A stretch of DNA of 64,000 bases from the NCBI GenBank assembly GCA_019359325.1, contig JAHHHN010000003.1:372001-436000 (forward strand), written 5' to 3'. This stretch comes from Mojavia pulchra JT2-VF2 (lineage in GTDB: Bacteria; Cyanobacteriota; Cyanobacteriia; Cyanobacteriales; Nostocaceae). How positions within the stretch are numbered: the stretch's first letter is position 1; the number at the start of each line of letters is the position of its first letter. Made by a program: the position numbers and the translations under genes. Below the pieces are notes generated by a model. The model did no database searches, was not told where the DNA came from, and was given only the letters and a program-made list of their open reading frames with translations. Shown here piece by piece: positions 44,942 to 53,727 of this stretch.

Positions 44942-45214
44942 CTACGAGCTGGTACGACCTGTTAGTAAGCCCCATAGGAAAATGGCAATCATTGCACCAA
45001 TAACAGCAATAATTAGACTAGGGATGCTGAGGGTTCCAGCAGCAAATGATGCTCCACCTGTCCCTAAGAGAGTAACTATTGTTCCTCCGATCAAAGCACC
45101 AATAATACCTAAAACCATTGTTGCAATAATTCCACCACCCTGACGGCCAGGGTAAATAGCTTTAGCTATCGCTCCAGCAATAAGACCGAGAATAATCCAA
45201 GCAAGAAGGTTCAT
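44942..45214 (-). CDS. GlsB/YeaQ/YmgE family membrane stress protein
   Basis: A 90-residue protein with three hydrophobic Gly/Ala-rich helices: LAWIILGLIAGAIAKAIYPG, IIATMVLGIIGALIGG and IIAVIGAMIAIFLWGLL. This is the transglycosylase-associated/GlsB pattern, small inner-membrane proteins induced by general stress. It is convergent with the neighbouring CsbD gene, another stress-type protein. Confidence 0.88.
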   Translation of the reverse strand: MNLLAWIILGLIAGAIAKAIYPGRQGGGIIATMVLGIIGALIGGTIVTLLGTGGASFAAGTLSIPSLIIAVIGAMIAIFLWGLLTGRTSS

Positions 45215-45410
45215 AATGTTCCTGTAAAAAACTTAATTACTAGCTTATTCAGCCCCATGCAGTTTTCCTTCTACCGTAAGAGATAAGTATAAAAAGTTAA
45301 AAAAATGATTCTCTGACATTGCCAAATTCATAAATAAAACAAGTAGGACGGAGATAAAATCTATCTACTGTGAGATTGTTTATACTTGCTGTTGTGGTTT
45401 CAATCAAAAC

Positions 45411-45971
45411 TCAAATTTTTTGCAGATATTGAGGTGGTACAGCATCCACTAACCAGACACCATTGTCAGAACAGTAGAAGTTGTAACCTGCTTGATGCAT
45501 TGATGCAGCATCTACAGCAAAAACGACAGGTTTTCCGTGTCTTGCACCGACAGTTCGTGCTGTAGGAATATCCTGCGATAAATGAACATGGTGACGTGAC
45601 ATTTTGGCAATTCCTGACTCCAAAATTGACTCGACGGCTTTTTCTCCTGTACCGTGATACAGCAAATTTGGAGGTGCAACGGGTTCTAACTGCAAATCTA
45701 CTTCTACACTATGTCCTTGGTTAGCACGAATAAAAGTGCCTGTAGAGTCGAAGGAAAAGCGTTTTTTGTCATTAGTAGTAACTACTGTCTGCAATTCTTT
45801 AAGAGTAATAGGAAACTGGTTATTTGCACAGGCGGTTAGTAGTTCGTTAACGCTAACCCAGCCACCAGGAGCAAGTTTGATACCGATGCGTTCGGGTTGG
45901 TGACGCAGATGTTTACTCAGATATTTACTAATTTTAACTAAGCGAGCATCTATGCTTTTACGTTCCTGCAT
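45411..45971 (-). CDS. kptA: RNA 2'-phosphotransferase KptA
   Basis: A 186-residue enzyme of the Tpt1/KptA family, which moves a 2'-phosphate from RNA to NAD. An N-terminal winged-helix part (SKYLSKHLRHQPERIGI, GGWVSVNELL) is followed by the ADP-ribosyl-transferase-like part (YHGTGEKAVESIL, HHVHLSQDIPTARTVG, GKPVVFAVDA). The bacterial substrate is unclear because bacteria lack the tRNA-splicing phosphate. ATG 45971 (MQERKSID) or ATG 45980. Confidence 0.92.
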   Translation of the reverse strand: MQERKSIDARLVKISKYLSKHLRHQPERIGIKLAPGGWVSVNELLTACANNQFPITLKELQTVVTTNDKKRFSFDSTGTFIRANQGHSVEVDLQLEPVAPPNLLYHGTGEKAVESILESGIAKMSRHHVHLSQDIPTARTVGARHGKPVVFAVDAASMHQAGYNFYCSDNGVWLVDAVPPQYLQKI

Positions 45972-46002
45972 ATGGATCACAACCGCAGTTTAATTAAATA
46001 GC

Positions 46003-47337
46003 TTATGTACACATTGACCAAATTTGTTTCACTATAACGGCTAAGGCAACTCCAATCATGACAGTGAGTGTCACTTTACCACCAGGAACAAATGGTTGAT
46101 TAATTTTATTTGAATATTTCTGTTCTTCCCGTTGCTTCCAAGTCATCAATGCGGGAATTATTCCTCCTAAAACTGAAACACTAAAAGTTCCAGCGTAATC
46201 TAAAGCAGTAAAGAAAATGCTGGGATTAAGTGCGCCAAGACTCATGGGAGGTAAAAGAATCATTGAATAAAGTGGTAAGCGATTAGAACGCTCACCTTGT
46301 AAACTGAGGGAAATCTCTTGGAAGAAATCTAGCAACCCATAGACAAATCCAATGAATGATGTGGCGATCGCAAACTCTGAAAAAATAGAGACTAGCACTC
46401 CTAACCATTCTCCCGCGCCACCTGTTCGCAAAATTTGCAGTGGATCAAAAATAGTTCTACCGCCAGCTGTATTGTTAATCATTTCAGGGTTGACACTTCC
46501 TAAAATCACGGCATTCCAAGCTAAGAACATGATTAAAGGAATCACCGAACCAATCACAATCGATTGACGAATTTTGCGGCTATCGCCTTCTAGCTGAGTG
46601 ACAACTACTGGCACAACGTTATGGTAAAACAGTGCCACAAACATCACTGATACGGCACTTCCTAAAGCACTCCAATCTTGAAATAAAAATTGTGTACTCT
46701 TCACCTGCCTTGCTGCCAGCAATAATAATCCCAGAAATGAAAGCAGGACAATCGCTACAAAGGCGCTATTGAGTTTTTGCACAAATCTTTCTCGCCCAAG
46801 GTACATTATGCCGCCAAATAAGAGTGTAAAAACTGTTGTGCCCACCCATGCAGGAACTGCGTTTTGTATACCCGCTACTTTGGCGATCGCAGATACTAAA
46901 ATCTCTCCTCCTTGAGTGGTGTATGCTACCAACAGGGCATAGTTCAAGAATAGATAGGTAGCACTGGCAATTCGTCCACCGACAGATCCCAGTGTGTTCT
47001 CAATCATTGCCAACATCCCAACACTCGGACTTCCTGTAACACGCATGGTATTTACAGTTGCTTCCGCAATTAGTAAACCTGAAACTAACGCATATAACCA
47101 GACTAAAACCAGCAAAACTGTAGACGGCACAACCCCAGACGGCAAAGTTACCGCAGGTAATGCCAAAATACCAGCACCAACCGTCGTCCCAGCAATTAGC
47201 GCAGTGCTTCCTAAAACGCTACCTGGTTGATGGATTAATTGATTTCCATCAAACTCGAGTTGAGAAAATAATCGAGTGGCTTGTTCTTGATTCGATTTGA
47301 TCGCAGGATTCATGCTGAAGTAGGCGCTTAAATTCAA
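46003..47337 (-). CDS. Aromatic amino-acid permease family transporter (HAAAP type)
   Basis: A 444-residue membrane protein with about eleven hydrophobic segments. The first is the conserved GSTALIAGTTVGAGILALPAVT (substrate/ion site) of the HAAAP family (TyrP/Mtr/SdaC), proton symporters for Tyr, Trp or Ser. The substrate cannot be told. A serine or threonine substrate would fit the downstream dehydratase, but they are about 580 bp apart, separated by a minisatellite. Confidence 0.82.
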   Translation of the reverse strand: MNLSAYFSMNPAIKSNQEQATRLFSQLEFDGNQLIHQPGSVLGSTALIAGTTVGAGILALPAVTLPSGVVPSTVLLVLVWLYALVSGLLIAEATVNTMRVTGSPSVGMLAMIENTLGSVGGRIASATYLFLNYALLVAYTTQGGEILVSAIAKVAGIQNAVPAWVGTTVFTLLFGGIMYLGRERFVQKLNSAFVAIVLLSFLGLLLLAARQVKSTQFLFQDWSALGSAVSVMFVALFYHNVVPVVVTQLEGDSRKIRQSIVIGSVIPLIMFLAWNAVILGSVNPEMINNTAGGRTIFDPLQILRTGGAGEWLGVLVSIFSEFAIATSFIGFVYGLLDFFQEISLSLQGERSNRLPLYSMILLPPMSLGALNPSIFFTALDYAGTFSVSVLGGIIPALMTWKQREEQKYSNKINQPFVPGGKVTLTVMIGVALAVIVKQIWSMCT

Positions 47338-47383
47338 AACATAATGTTAAATTATGTAACCAATATTAGCAAAACCCTCTAAG

Positions 47384-47440
47384 TGCTAAGTGCTGAGTTC
47401 TGAGTTCTGAGTGCTGAGTTCTGAGTGCTGAGTTCTGAGT
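47384..47440. repeat. Short tandem repeat AGTGCTGAGTTCTG
   Basis: Imperfect tandem units of GTGCTGAGTTCTGA and TGAGTTCTGA run up to the 42-bp minisatellite and appear to be its simpler precursor. Confidence 0.7.
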
Positions 47441-47450
47441 AGGAAGTTTC

Positions 47451-47786
47451 GAGTTCTGAACCCGGCGTTTCTTGTTCAAAACTGAAAGTGTTGAGTTCTG
47501 AACCCGGCGTTTCTTGTTCAAAACTGAAAGTGTTGAGTTCGGAACTCGGAGTATCGTGTTCAAAACTGAAAGTGTTGAGTTCGGAACTCGGAGTTTCGTG
47601 TTCCAAGCTGAAAGTGTTGAGTTCGGAACTCGGAGTTTCGTGTTCCAAGCTGAAAGTGTTGAGTTCGGAACTCGGAGTTTCGTGTTCCAAGCTGAAATTG
47701 TCGAGTTCTGAACTCGGCGTTTCGTGTTCCAAGCTGAAATTGTCGAGTTCTGAACTCGGAGTTTCGTGTTCCAAACTGAAATTGTC
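47451..47786. repeat. 42-bp minisatellite, eight tandem copies
   Basis: Eight consecutive 42-bp units begin GAGTTC(G/T)GAAC(T/C)C. Neighbouring units are nearly identical in the middle and diverge at the edges (for example GAAAGTGTT versus GAAATTGTC). Each unit starts with the palindrome GAGTTCGGAACTC. Because 42 is a multiple of three, frames stay open on both strands, giving false ORFs. Confidence 0.92.
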
Positions 47787-47916
47787 GAGTTCCAAACCCA
47801 AACCTTCCCACTCGCTACTCAGCACTCATAGCAATTTAAAAAATGATTGCGATGGATGGATTCAGGAAAGCCTTACACAGAAGGCAACTTCCAATCCAAA
47901 ATCTAAAATCCAAAAT

Positions 47917-48912
47917 CTAAAATGGTATCAGCACTCTGATTTGTGCCAAGTCGACATTCCCACCAGTGATGATTACACCAATTCTTGCCCCTGGTGCTTT
48001 CACCTCACCTTCTAGTAAAGCGGCGGCGGCTAATACTCCGGTGGGTTCAACGACAATTTTTAGACGTTCCCACAAGAAAAACATCGTGCGGAGAATAGCT
48101 GACTCTGATACTGTCACCATATCATCGACATAATGCAGCACTAAGGGGAAGGTTATTTTACCAAGGCTGGGAGTACGAGCGCCGTCAGCAATGGTATTAG
48201 GATTAGTAACAGTTTGTAGAGTTTTACTGTGAAAGGAACGGGTGGCGTCGTCGGCTAGTTCTGGTTCTACGCCAATTACCTGACATTCGGGTAAAAGTGC
48301 TTTAGTAGCGATCGCACAACCGGAAAGTAATCCACCACCACCGCAGCATACCAGTAACAAGTCTAGTTGACCTACTTCTTCAATGAGTTCTAAAGCTGCT
48401 GTGCCCTGTCCCGCTACTACATGAGGATGATCGTAGGGAGGAATCAGTATCAAGCCGCGATTGCCCTCGGCACTGCGCTGCGCGCAATCGCCTGCTAAAG
48501 TTTGGGCTAATTCTTCGCGGTTCGTAGTGTGTCGATTATACAGAATCACTTCAGCACCATAACCGCGAGTAGCAGTTTGTTTGACTGCGGGAGCATCGTC
48601 AGGCATGACAATGGTTGTGGGAATATGAAGTAATTGTCCTGCTAAGGCGATCGCTTGGGCATGATTCCCCGATGAATAAGTGAGAACGCCTTTTTGCTTT
48701 TGTGCTTCAGGTAGCTGTGCTAGTGCATTGTACGCCCCTCGAAACTTAAAAGCCCCGGTGCGTTGGAAATTTTCGCACTTAAAAAACACCTGGCTATTGG
48801 TGCGATCGTTGACTGTTCTAGAAGTCAGCACGGGTGTTTTGTGGGCAATACCAAGTAGACGCTTTTGAGCTGCTTGCACGTCAGCGATCGTGACGAAGTT
48901 ATGCTGTAGCAT
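47917..48912 (-). CDS. Threonine/serine dehydratase (PLP-dependent) with small insert
   Basis: A 331-residue fold-type II PLP enzyme. The Schiff-base Lys is in GAFKFRGAYNAL, the phosphate-binding loop is CCGGGGLLSG, and SSGNHAQAIALAG is conserved. It converts threonine or serine to the 2-oxo acid; serine racemase activity is possible. No C-terminal ACT domain, so it is the short, catabolic form. The segment AGDCAQRSAEGNRGLIL carries about ten residues, encoded by a GCGATTGC-bounded palindrome, not expected before IPPYDHPHV. ATG 48912 (MLQHNFVTIADV) is chosen by family match. Confidence 0.9.
   Translation of the reverse strand: MLQHNFVTIADVQAAQKRLLGIAHKTPVLTSRTVNDRTNSQVFFKCENFQRTGAFKFRGAYNALAQLPEAQKQKGVLTYSSGNHAQAIALAGQLLHIPTTIVMPDDAPAVKQTATRGYGAEVILYNRHTTNREELAQTLAGDCAQRSAEGNRGLILIPPYDHPHVVAGQGTAALELIEEVGQLDLLLVCCGGGGLLSGCAIATKALLPECQVIGVEPELADDATRSFHSKTLQTVTNPNTIADGARTPSLGKITFPLVLHYVDDMVTVSESAILRTMFFLWERLKIVVEPTGVLAAAALLEGEVKAPGARIGVIITGGNVDLAQIRVLIPF
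48457..48491. repeat. 35-bp palindromic repeat inside the dehydratase gene
   Basis: GCGATTGC (48457-48464) and GCAATCGC (48484-48491) bound a GC-rich core (CACTGCGCTGCGCG). The encoded residues CAQRSAEGN interrupt an otherwise conserved segment. Confidence 0.65.
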
Positions 48913-48946
48913 CAATGACAATCTTCCAAATTTTCGCTCTTTATTC

Positions 48947-49795
48947 TCAAACGAAAGAGTATTGATGCCAATCACCCACTGACTGGTAGCCAATCTCTTG
49001 ATAGATATGATTAGCTGTTGGGTTTGCCAAGTCCGTAAATAAAAAGCAAAATCGATGTCCCTGATTCAGCAAAGTTTGACTCAAAGCTGCTACGCAAGCA
49101 CTAGCGTAGCCTTGTCGTCGATACTCTGGTGGCGTATACACCATACCTACCCGCACCCCATTAGGCGTTAAGCTACCACGACAAGCGATAGAAACCGGAA
49201 ATTCATCCTGCCAAAGGTAAACACTGCCTTGCTGTAACACACGTTCAACCCAGCGTTCTGCATCTAACTCAACACTACCCAAAGCTTCGAGTGAAAAAGC
49301 TGTATACCAATTCACAAGCAATTCACGGTCGGTTTCCGTAGCCTGCCGTAAATAACCTTTAGCTTGTGATATAGCTTGTGAAAGGTGGTTTACCTTTTGC
49401 AATTGAAAGGTACGCAGCGCTAATTCTAACTCGTAGGATTGGTTAGTCAGCGAATGCCACGCTAAAGCAAAAGCTTGTGCTTCATTGATTGGGGCAATTA
49501 CTCCTGGCAGCGATTTGGTGGATATATGCAAGTCTTGGGTTAGTGCCTCTACCGCTTTTAAATCATGAATTTGTGACAGCACCAAATTTCTGGGAGGCGT
49601 TCTCATTGCTACAGCTAAGATATTTCCATCCACTTCTACAGTTGCTAAGTATAGCTCTTGATCAAAACGTTCAGGATTGTGAATCAAAGCATGACACATT
49701 CCCAGCAGTAGGTTATATAGTGCTTCCTGACTGAGCAAATAATCTTTTACCCGTGCGTAAAATTGATTTGCATCTTCAAATCGATGAACTTTCAT
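48947..49795 (-). CDS. GNAT family N-acetyltransferase
   Basis: A 282-residue protein. The N-terminal half is a degenerate acyl-transferase-like domain. The C-terminal half is a typical GNAT domain with the acetyl-CoA loop VYTPPEYRRQGYASACVAAL and FLFTDLANPTANHIYQEIGYQSVGDWHQY. The substrate is unknown. ATG 49795 (MKVHRFED) or ATG 49801. It lies 34 bases upstream of the dehydratase, probably co-transcribed. Confidence 0.88.
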   Translation of the reverse strand: MKVHRFEDANQFYARVKDYLLSQEALYNLLLGMCHALIHNPERFDQELYLATVEVDGNILAVAMRTPPRNLVLSQIHDLKAVEALTQDLHISTKSLPGVIAPINEAQAFALAWHSLTNQSYELELALRTFQLQKVNHLSQAISQAKGYLRQATETDRELLVNWYTAFSLEALGSVELDAERWVERVLQQGSVYLWQDEFPVSIACRGSLTPNGVRVGMVYTPPEYRRQGYASACVAALSQTLLNQGHRFCFLFTDLANPTANHIYQEIGYQSVGDWHQYSFV

Positions 49796-49844
49796 CTTCA
49801 AGGCTGCTACATTTTTTGTAGTTTAATTTTCCTAAAATTAATTT

Positions 49845-51047
49845 TTATACATATTTTTGGATAAATTCATAAATTAAATCCACCCTTCCCTTTCGTAACA
49901 TTGCTGGATCTAATCTTTCTGTAGTGTTGCAGGTCATTAATACCACTAAACGCTGCTTACTTTGAATCCCAGACTCATCAATTACGCTTTGGTACAAAGT
50001 GCCATCCAACAAACTCAGAATATGTTCTGTTTTATTATTATATTGGGCGACTTCGTAAGCGCGATTTTGGGCTAAATTATCAGCTTCATTGATAATTATG
50101 CAGATTCTCTCTAAGTAAGTTGGTGGTACGAAATTAGTGACTGCATCATGATCCAAAATAAAAATTACATACCCTAAAGGTATGAGAATTTCTTTGGCGA
50201 TCGCCTGCGTCCATGCCGTCTTACCTGTACCTGGTTCTCCATGTACCACAACCGCTAGCTGGTTTTGATTGAGAACTGCTTGCTGTACTGTGTCTGTAAA
50301 GCTTTGAATATCTTCTGGAAATGTCCGAATCGGGAATTGGCTGTGAACTTTACCGACACGACTTTGATAGCCACTCAACATCACGGCTAAGTCGTAAGTC
50401 GCTTTGTTAATCAGCTGTGCCATATCTTTGGCCATTAAAGTATATTGTCGTCTACCGCGATCGTAAGGGTCAATTTGTAGCCAAATATCATATTTAGACC
50501 AGTAAGCATAAACAGTATTGACAACATCAATACGTTCCCAACTAACAAACTTTTCTACAGGAAAGTAAAAATCTCTTTCTGAGTAATATTGGGTAATAAT
50601 ATCTGGACGCTCTAATAAATTTAAAACTCGTAATACAGTAATTTCTTGCAGTCGATTTAGAACATAATCAATAGGAATACTATTGCGACTGACAAATTGC
50701 AAGATAGGTGTTTCTGTACTCAAAACATCCTTATAACGATTATCAGGACTTAGGGGTTCTGGCGTAATATAATTCCAAAATTTTTGAAATTCACCACGCG
50801 TATAATCTGAAGCTACGTTTAATAAATTTGCCCACCAAGTATAATCTCTTCTTCCTAAAGCATCAACATAATAACTTGCAAGATTAATACTTTTTTGGGT
50901 TAACTCGTGCGTATCATGAGATAAAATTTGCCAGAAAAATCCCCAATCAAAATCGCGGTGAAATGGTCGCCACCCGCTACTAAGGAGGTTTTGACGGTTG
51001 TTATTTGCAGAATTGCCTTCGTTGCCTCTAAAATCATCAAAATACAT
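49845..51047 (-). CDS. AAA ATPase with a cyanobacterial N-terminal domain
   Basis: A 400-residue protein. Residues 1-240 form a mostly helical, Trp/Tyr-rich domain I do not recognise. The AAA domain follows: Walker A GEPGTGKT (270-277), a Walker B-like ICIIINEADN in which Asn replaces the usual Asp before Glu, sensor 1 LMTCNTTERLDPAML and the arginine-finger region RKGRVD, as in BCS1- or FtsH-like AAA modules. No membrane helix or protease domain. The role, probably remodelling a protein partner, is open. Confidence 0.75.
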   Translation of the reverse strand: MYFDDFRGNEGNSANNNRQNLLSSGWRPFHRDFDWGFFWQILSHDTHELTQKSINLASYYVDALGRRDYTWWANLLNVASDYTRGEFQKFWNYITPEPLSPDNRYKDVLSTETPILQFVSRNSIPIDYVLNRLQEITVLRVLNLLERPDIITQYYSERDFYFPVEKFVSWERIDVVNTVYAYWSKYDIWLQIDPYDRGRRQYTLMAKDMAQLINKATYDLAVMLSGYQSRVGKVHSQFPIRTFPEDIQSFTDTVQQAVLNQNQLAVVVHGEPGTGKTAWTQAIAKEILIPLGYVIFILDHDAVTNFVPPTYLERICIIINEADNLAQNRAYEVAQYNNKTEHILSLLDGTLYQSVIDESGIQSKQRLVVLMTCNTTERLDPAMLRKGRVDLIYEFIQKYV

Positions 51048-51908
51048 ATTGTTATTGTTGCAGCGATGGTTGAGCTATTTTATGCTGACGTAACATATTC
51101 TCAAAAGTTTGCTCTTAATATAAACTGCTGGAGTGCGAGTTGCTAGAGCAAAAATATTGATAACTTACAATGAACTCCTCTGAAGAGTTAGTACATAATC
51201 TTTCCAGGATGCTTATTCTTTAGCCAATCTCCTGGTTTATGTGTGCCTTTTTGACTTTTTGCCCTTGGTGCTAGAACAAAGATACATTTTCCTTTTAACT
51301 GTGTGTATAAATTCTGAACTGTTAAAACGTGTAATTAATTAATGAGTATTAATTCTTAATTTTTCAATAGTTGAGAGCATCTGGTTAGTGTATTAACGTT
51401 CTTTAGCTGCTTTCACGTCAAATTTATTAAATTTGGTATCAGGGTAAATAAGACGTTATGCTTAACTGAGTTTTTTGTATTATACCGTATTACAAAATCT
51501 CAATGTGTGTCAAGTTATTTAATATTTCCTACTCTTCAATATCGAGTATGCCAACATTAATCAGTAAATTCAGGTTCACTAGTTACGAAACATTAAGCTT
51601 ATGTATCTTTTTTATCGAAATAAAGTTACAAACTTGTGGATTACACGGTAGAAAAAAATCATATATTCAAGATAATTGTAAGCAATATGGAAAACATTCT
51701 AAAGTTTTGCTTATAATCGAGGGGTGTATGCTAAGAGTATCAGCCTGAGCTTTAATTCCTCGATAATTATTACTTAGGCAAAGATTATCAACTGGGCGTA
51801 AGCAGAACACGAGCCAATCCTAAATGAGCACTACCAGCCCGCTCTCTAGATGCCTCGTCTGTTCTATCAAGAAAGACGTTGAATCCCATAAAATCTTCTG
51901 GAGAAGAG
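51048..51908. other. Long AT-rich intergenic region
   Basis: 861 bases without a convincing gene. A short minus-strand open segment without a start codon (51188-51334) reads like protein (LAPRAKSQKGTHKPGDWLK) and may be a relic. An 81-codon plus-strand frame (51503-51748) has poor composition. Otherwise nothing is seen. Confidence 0.45.
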
Positions 51909-52361
51909 ATGTATTTGGCACCTTCATTGATGAGTGATGAAAAGAAGCAAAACTTTCAACAGCCTTTAATTTTGGTAGTAGAGGATCATGATGATAATCT
52001 ACTATTAATGAGTTATGCCCTTGAGTTACTTGGCTGTCGATTCATTTGTCAAACAGACAGTACCACGACATTACTCGTGGCAAAAGAGCATCAGCCAGAT
52101 TTGATTCTGTTGGATATTTTATTACCAGGTATTAGTGGGATTGAAGTAGTGCGTTATCTGAAGCAAGAACCACTCACGTCCAAAATCCCAGTAGTTGCAG
52201 TCACAGCTTTAGCTACTAGGGAAGATAAAGAACGTATCCTCAAGGCTGGTTTTAATGACTACATCAGCAAACCTTACATGATTGAGGAATTAGAGAATAT
52301 CATTCGTCGCCTACTTTTTGGTAAACTTGAGCCTCAACCAATTGAGTTATGTCAAGACTAA
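51909..52361 (+). CDS. Single-domain response regulator
   Basis: A 150-residue receiver protein: LVVEDHDDNLLL acidic pocket, phospho-acceptor Asp in LILLDILLPGISG, Thr in VVAVTALAT and Lys in YISKPYM. ATG 51909 follows GGAGAAGAG at close range; a TTG ten codons upstream is less likely. Receivers of this DivK-like type usually act as phospho-relay or protein-binding switches. It faces the kinase cluster and could receive phosphate from one of its kinases. Confidence 0.88.
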   Translation: MYLAPSLMSDEKKQNFQQPLILVVEDHDDNLLLMSYALELLGCRFICQTDSTTTLLVAKEHQPDLILLDILLPGISGIEVVRYLKQEPLTSKIPVVAVTALATREDKERILKAGFNDYISKPYMIEELENIIRRLLFGKLEPQPIELCQD

Positions 52362-52442
52362 TTTGATAAAGAATAGTTCTATCGTATACACATCCCAATG
52401 CAATAAATGAGGTGTTTTTGGTTTCAGCAAACCTCTAACTTT

Positions 52443-52497
52443 TAACTCTTAACTCTTAACTCTTAACTCTTAACTCTTAACTCTTAACTCTTAACTC
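52443..52497. repeat. Heptamer tandem repeat TAACTCT x7.9
   Basis: Seven perfect TAACTCT copies plus TAACTC lie between two convergent signalling genes. Confidence 0.92.
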
Positions 52498-52569
52498 AGC
52501 AGTCTCTTAAGCCAGGTAATGGCAGTAACTGGCTCAAATTTTTGCAAAATATAAAATTTTAAATCGGCA

Positions 52570-53697
52570 TTAAATGTGCTTTGGTAACTGCACTTTAAAT
52601 ATGCTACCTTTACCTAGTTCAGAGGTTACCTCAATTTTTCCACCATGAGCTTCCACAATTCGGCTAGATAGATGCAGTCCTAAGCCACTGCCTGAACGTT
52701 TATTTCTACCTTGGCGAAATCGCTCGAAAATGCTTGCTTGGTCTTCTGGAGCAATTCCATACCCTGTATCTTCAACCTCAATTATGAGACTAGATGTATT
52801 TTTAGGATCGGCTGTTTTTTCTAAAAGCCGAATTGTTATGCCACCTTTATCTGTAAATTTGATAGCGTTGCCAATCAAATTACTTAAAACTCGTCGTAAT
52901 TCTAAAGCATCACCCATGACTATACCAGCTGTGTCATCAAGCTCGTCTAACTCACTAGTATCTACTGTCAGAGTTAAATTTTTTTCCATAGCCAGAGGAG
53001 CTAGTTCGCTTACGACTTCTTGAGCGGTTTGCTTGAGATCGCATTTTTCCCAATTTAAGGTTTTTTTACCCGCCTCGAACCGAGAGACTTCGAGAAGGGT
53101 GTTTACCATTTGCATTAAATTTTGGTTACTGCGAATCATGACGCCGATCGCCTGTTTCATTTCGGGAGAAATTTTACAGAAGGTTTCCTCCTGAAACAAA
53201 TAGAGCATCCGATCAGCAGCTACTAAAGGTGTCCGCAAATCATGAGTTAGACGAGAAACAAAGTCTTCTCGCTGACGTGTCATTTTTCGTTGTTCGTCAA
53301 GACTATGCTTTAGCCGTAGCAGCGATCGCACTCTTGCTAGTAGTTCATCGGTATCAAATGGCTTACGAATAAAGTCGTCAGCGCCAGCGTCTAGCCCTTC
53401 GACAACGCTAGATTCGTGAAAAGCAGTGATCAATAGAATCGGAATATAGCTTTTGATAGCAGGGTTATTACGAATGCGGCGTGTAACTTCATAACCATCT
53501 ATTCCCGGCATCATCACATCTAACAAAATTAAATCGGGAGGTGATTGTTCAACTTGCTGCAAAGCTGCTATACCATCTGTTACTAAATCAATCTCATATC
53601 CCTCACTCTCTAAAATTGTTTGAACCAAAATGAGATTGTCTTTTGTGTCATCAACAGCGAGAATACGATCAATCTTAGAACTTTCAACAACAGACAT
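52570..53697 (-). CDS. Receiver-histidine kinase (REC-HisKA-HATPase)
   Basis: A 375-residue soluble kinase with a receiver first (LAVDDTKDNLILV, LILLDVMMPGIDG, IRKPFD), then HisKA (VSRLTHDLRTPLVAA) and HATPase (NLIGNAIKFTD, DTGYGI, GSGLGLHLS). The receiver at the N-terminus suggests that an upstream kinase controls its activity. It lies 30 bases downstream of another REC-HK gene, so the two are probably co-transcribed. Confidence 0.92.
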   Translation of the reverse strand: MSVVESSKIDRILAVDDTKDNLILVQTILESEGYEIDLVTDGIAALQQVEQSPPDLILLDVMMPGIDGYEVTRRIRNNPAIKSYIPILLITAFHESSVVEGLDAGADDFIRKPFDTDELLARVRSLLRLKHSLDEQRKMTRQREDFVSRLTHDLRTPLVAADRMLYLFQEETFCKISPEMKQAIGVMIRSNQNLMQMVNTLLEVSRFEAGKKTLNWEKCDLKQTAQEVVSELAPLAMEKNLTLTVDTSELDELDDTAGIVMGDALELRRVLSNLIGNAIKFTDKGGITIRLLEKTADPKNTSSLIIEVEDTGYGIAPEDQASIFERFRQGRNKRSGSGLGLHLSSRIVEAHGGKIEVTSELGKGSIFKVQLPKHI

Positions 53698-53727
53698 GGT
53701 TTATTATCAACTCTTTTACAATTAAGC

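Noticed and set aside
47366-48015. Apparent repeat proteins (for example NTFSLEHETPSSE units) on both strands
   Set aside because: The 42-bp period is a multiple of three, so frames stay open by construction. No ribosome-binding site or domain is seen.
51503-51748. 81-codon plus-strand frame
   Set aside because: Unusual residue composition (Ile, Ser, Phe, Cys rich), no motif, no ribosome-binding site.
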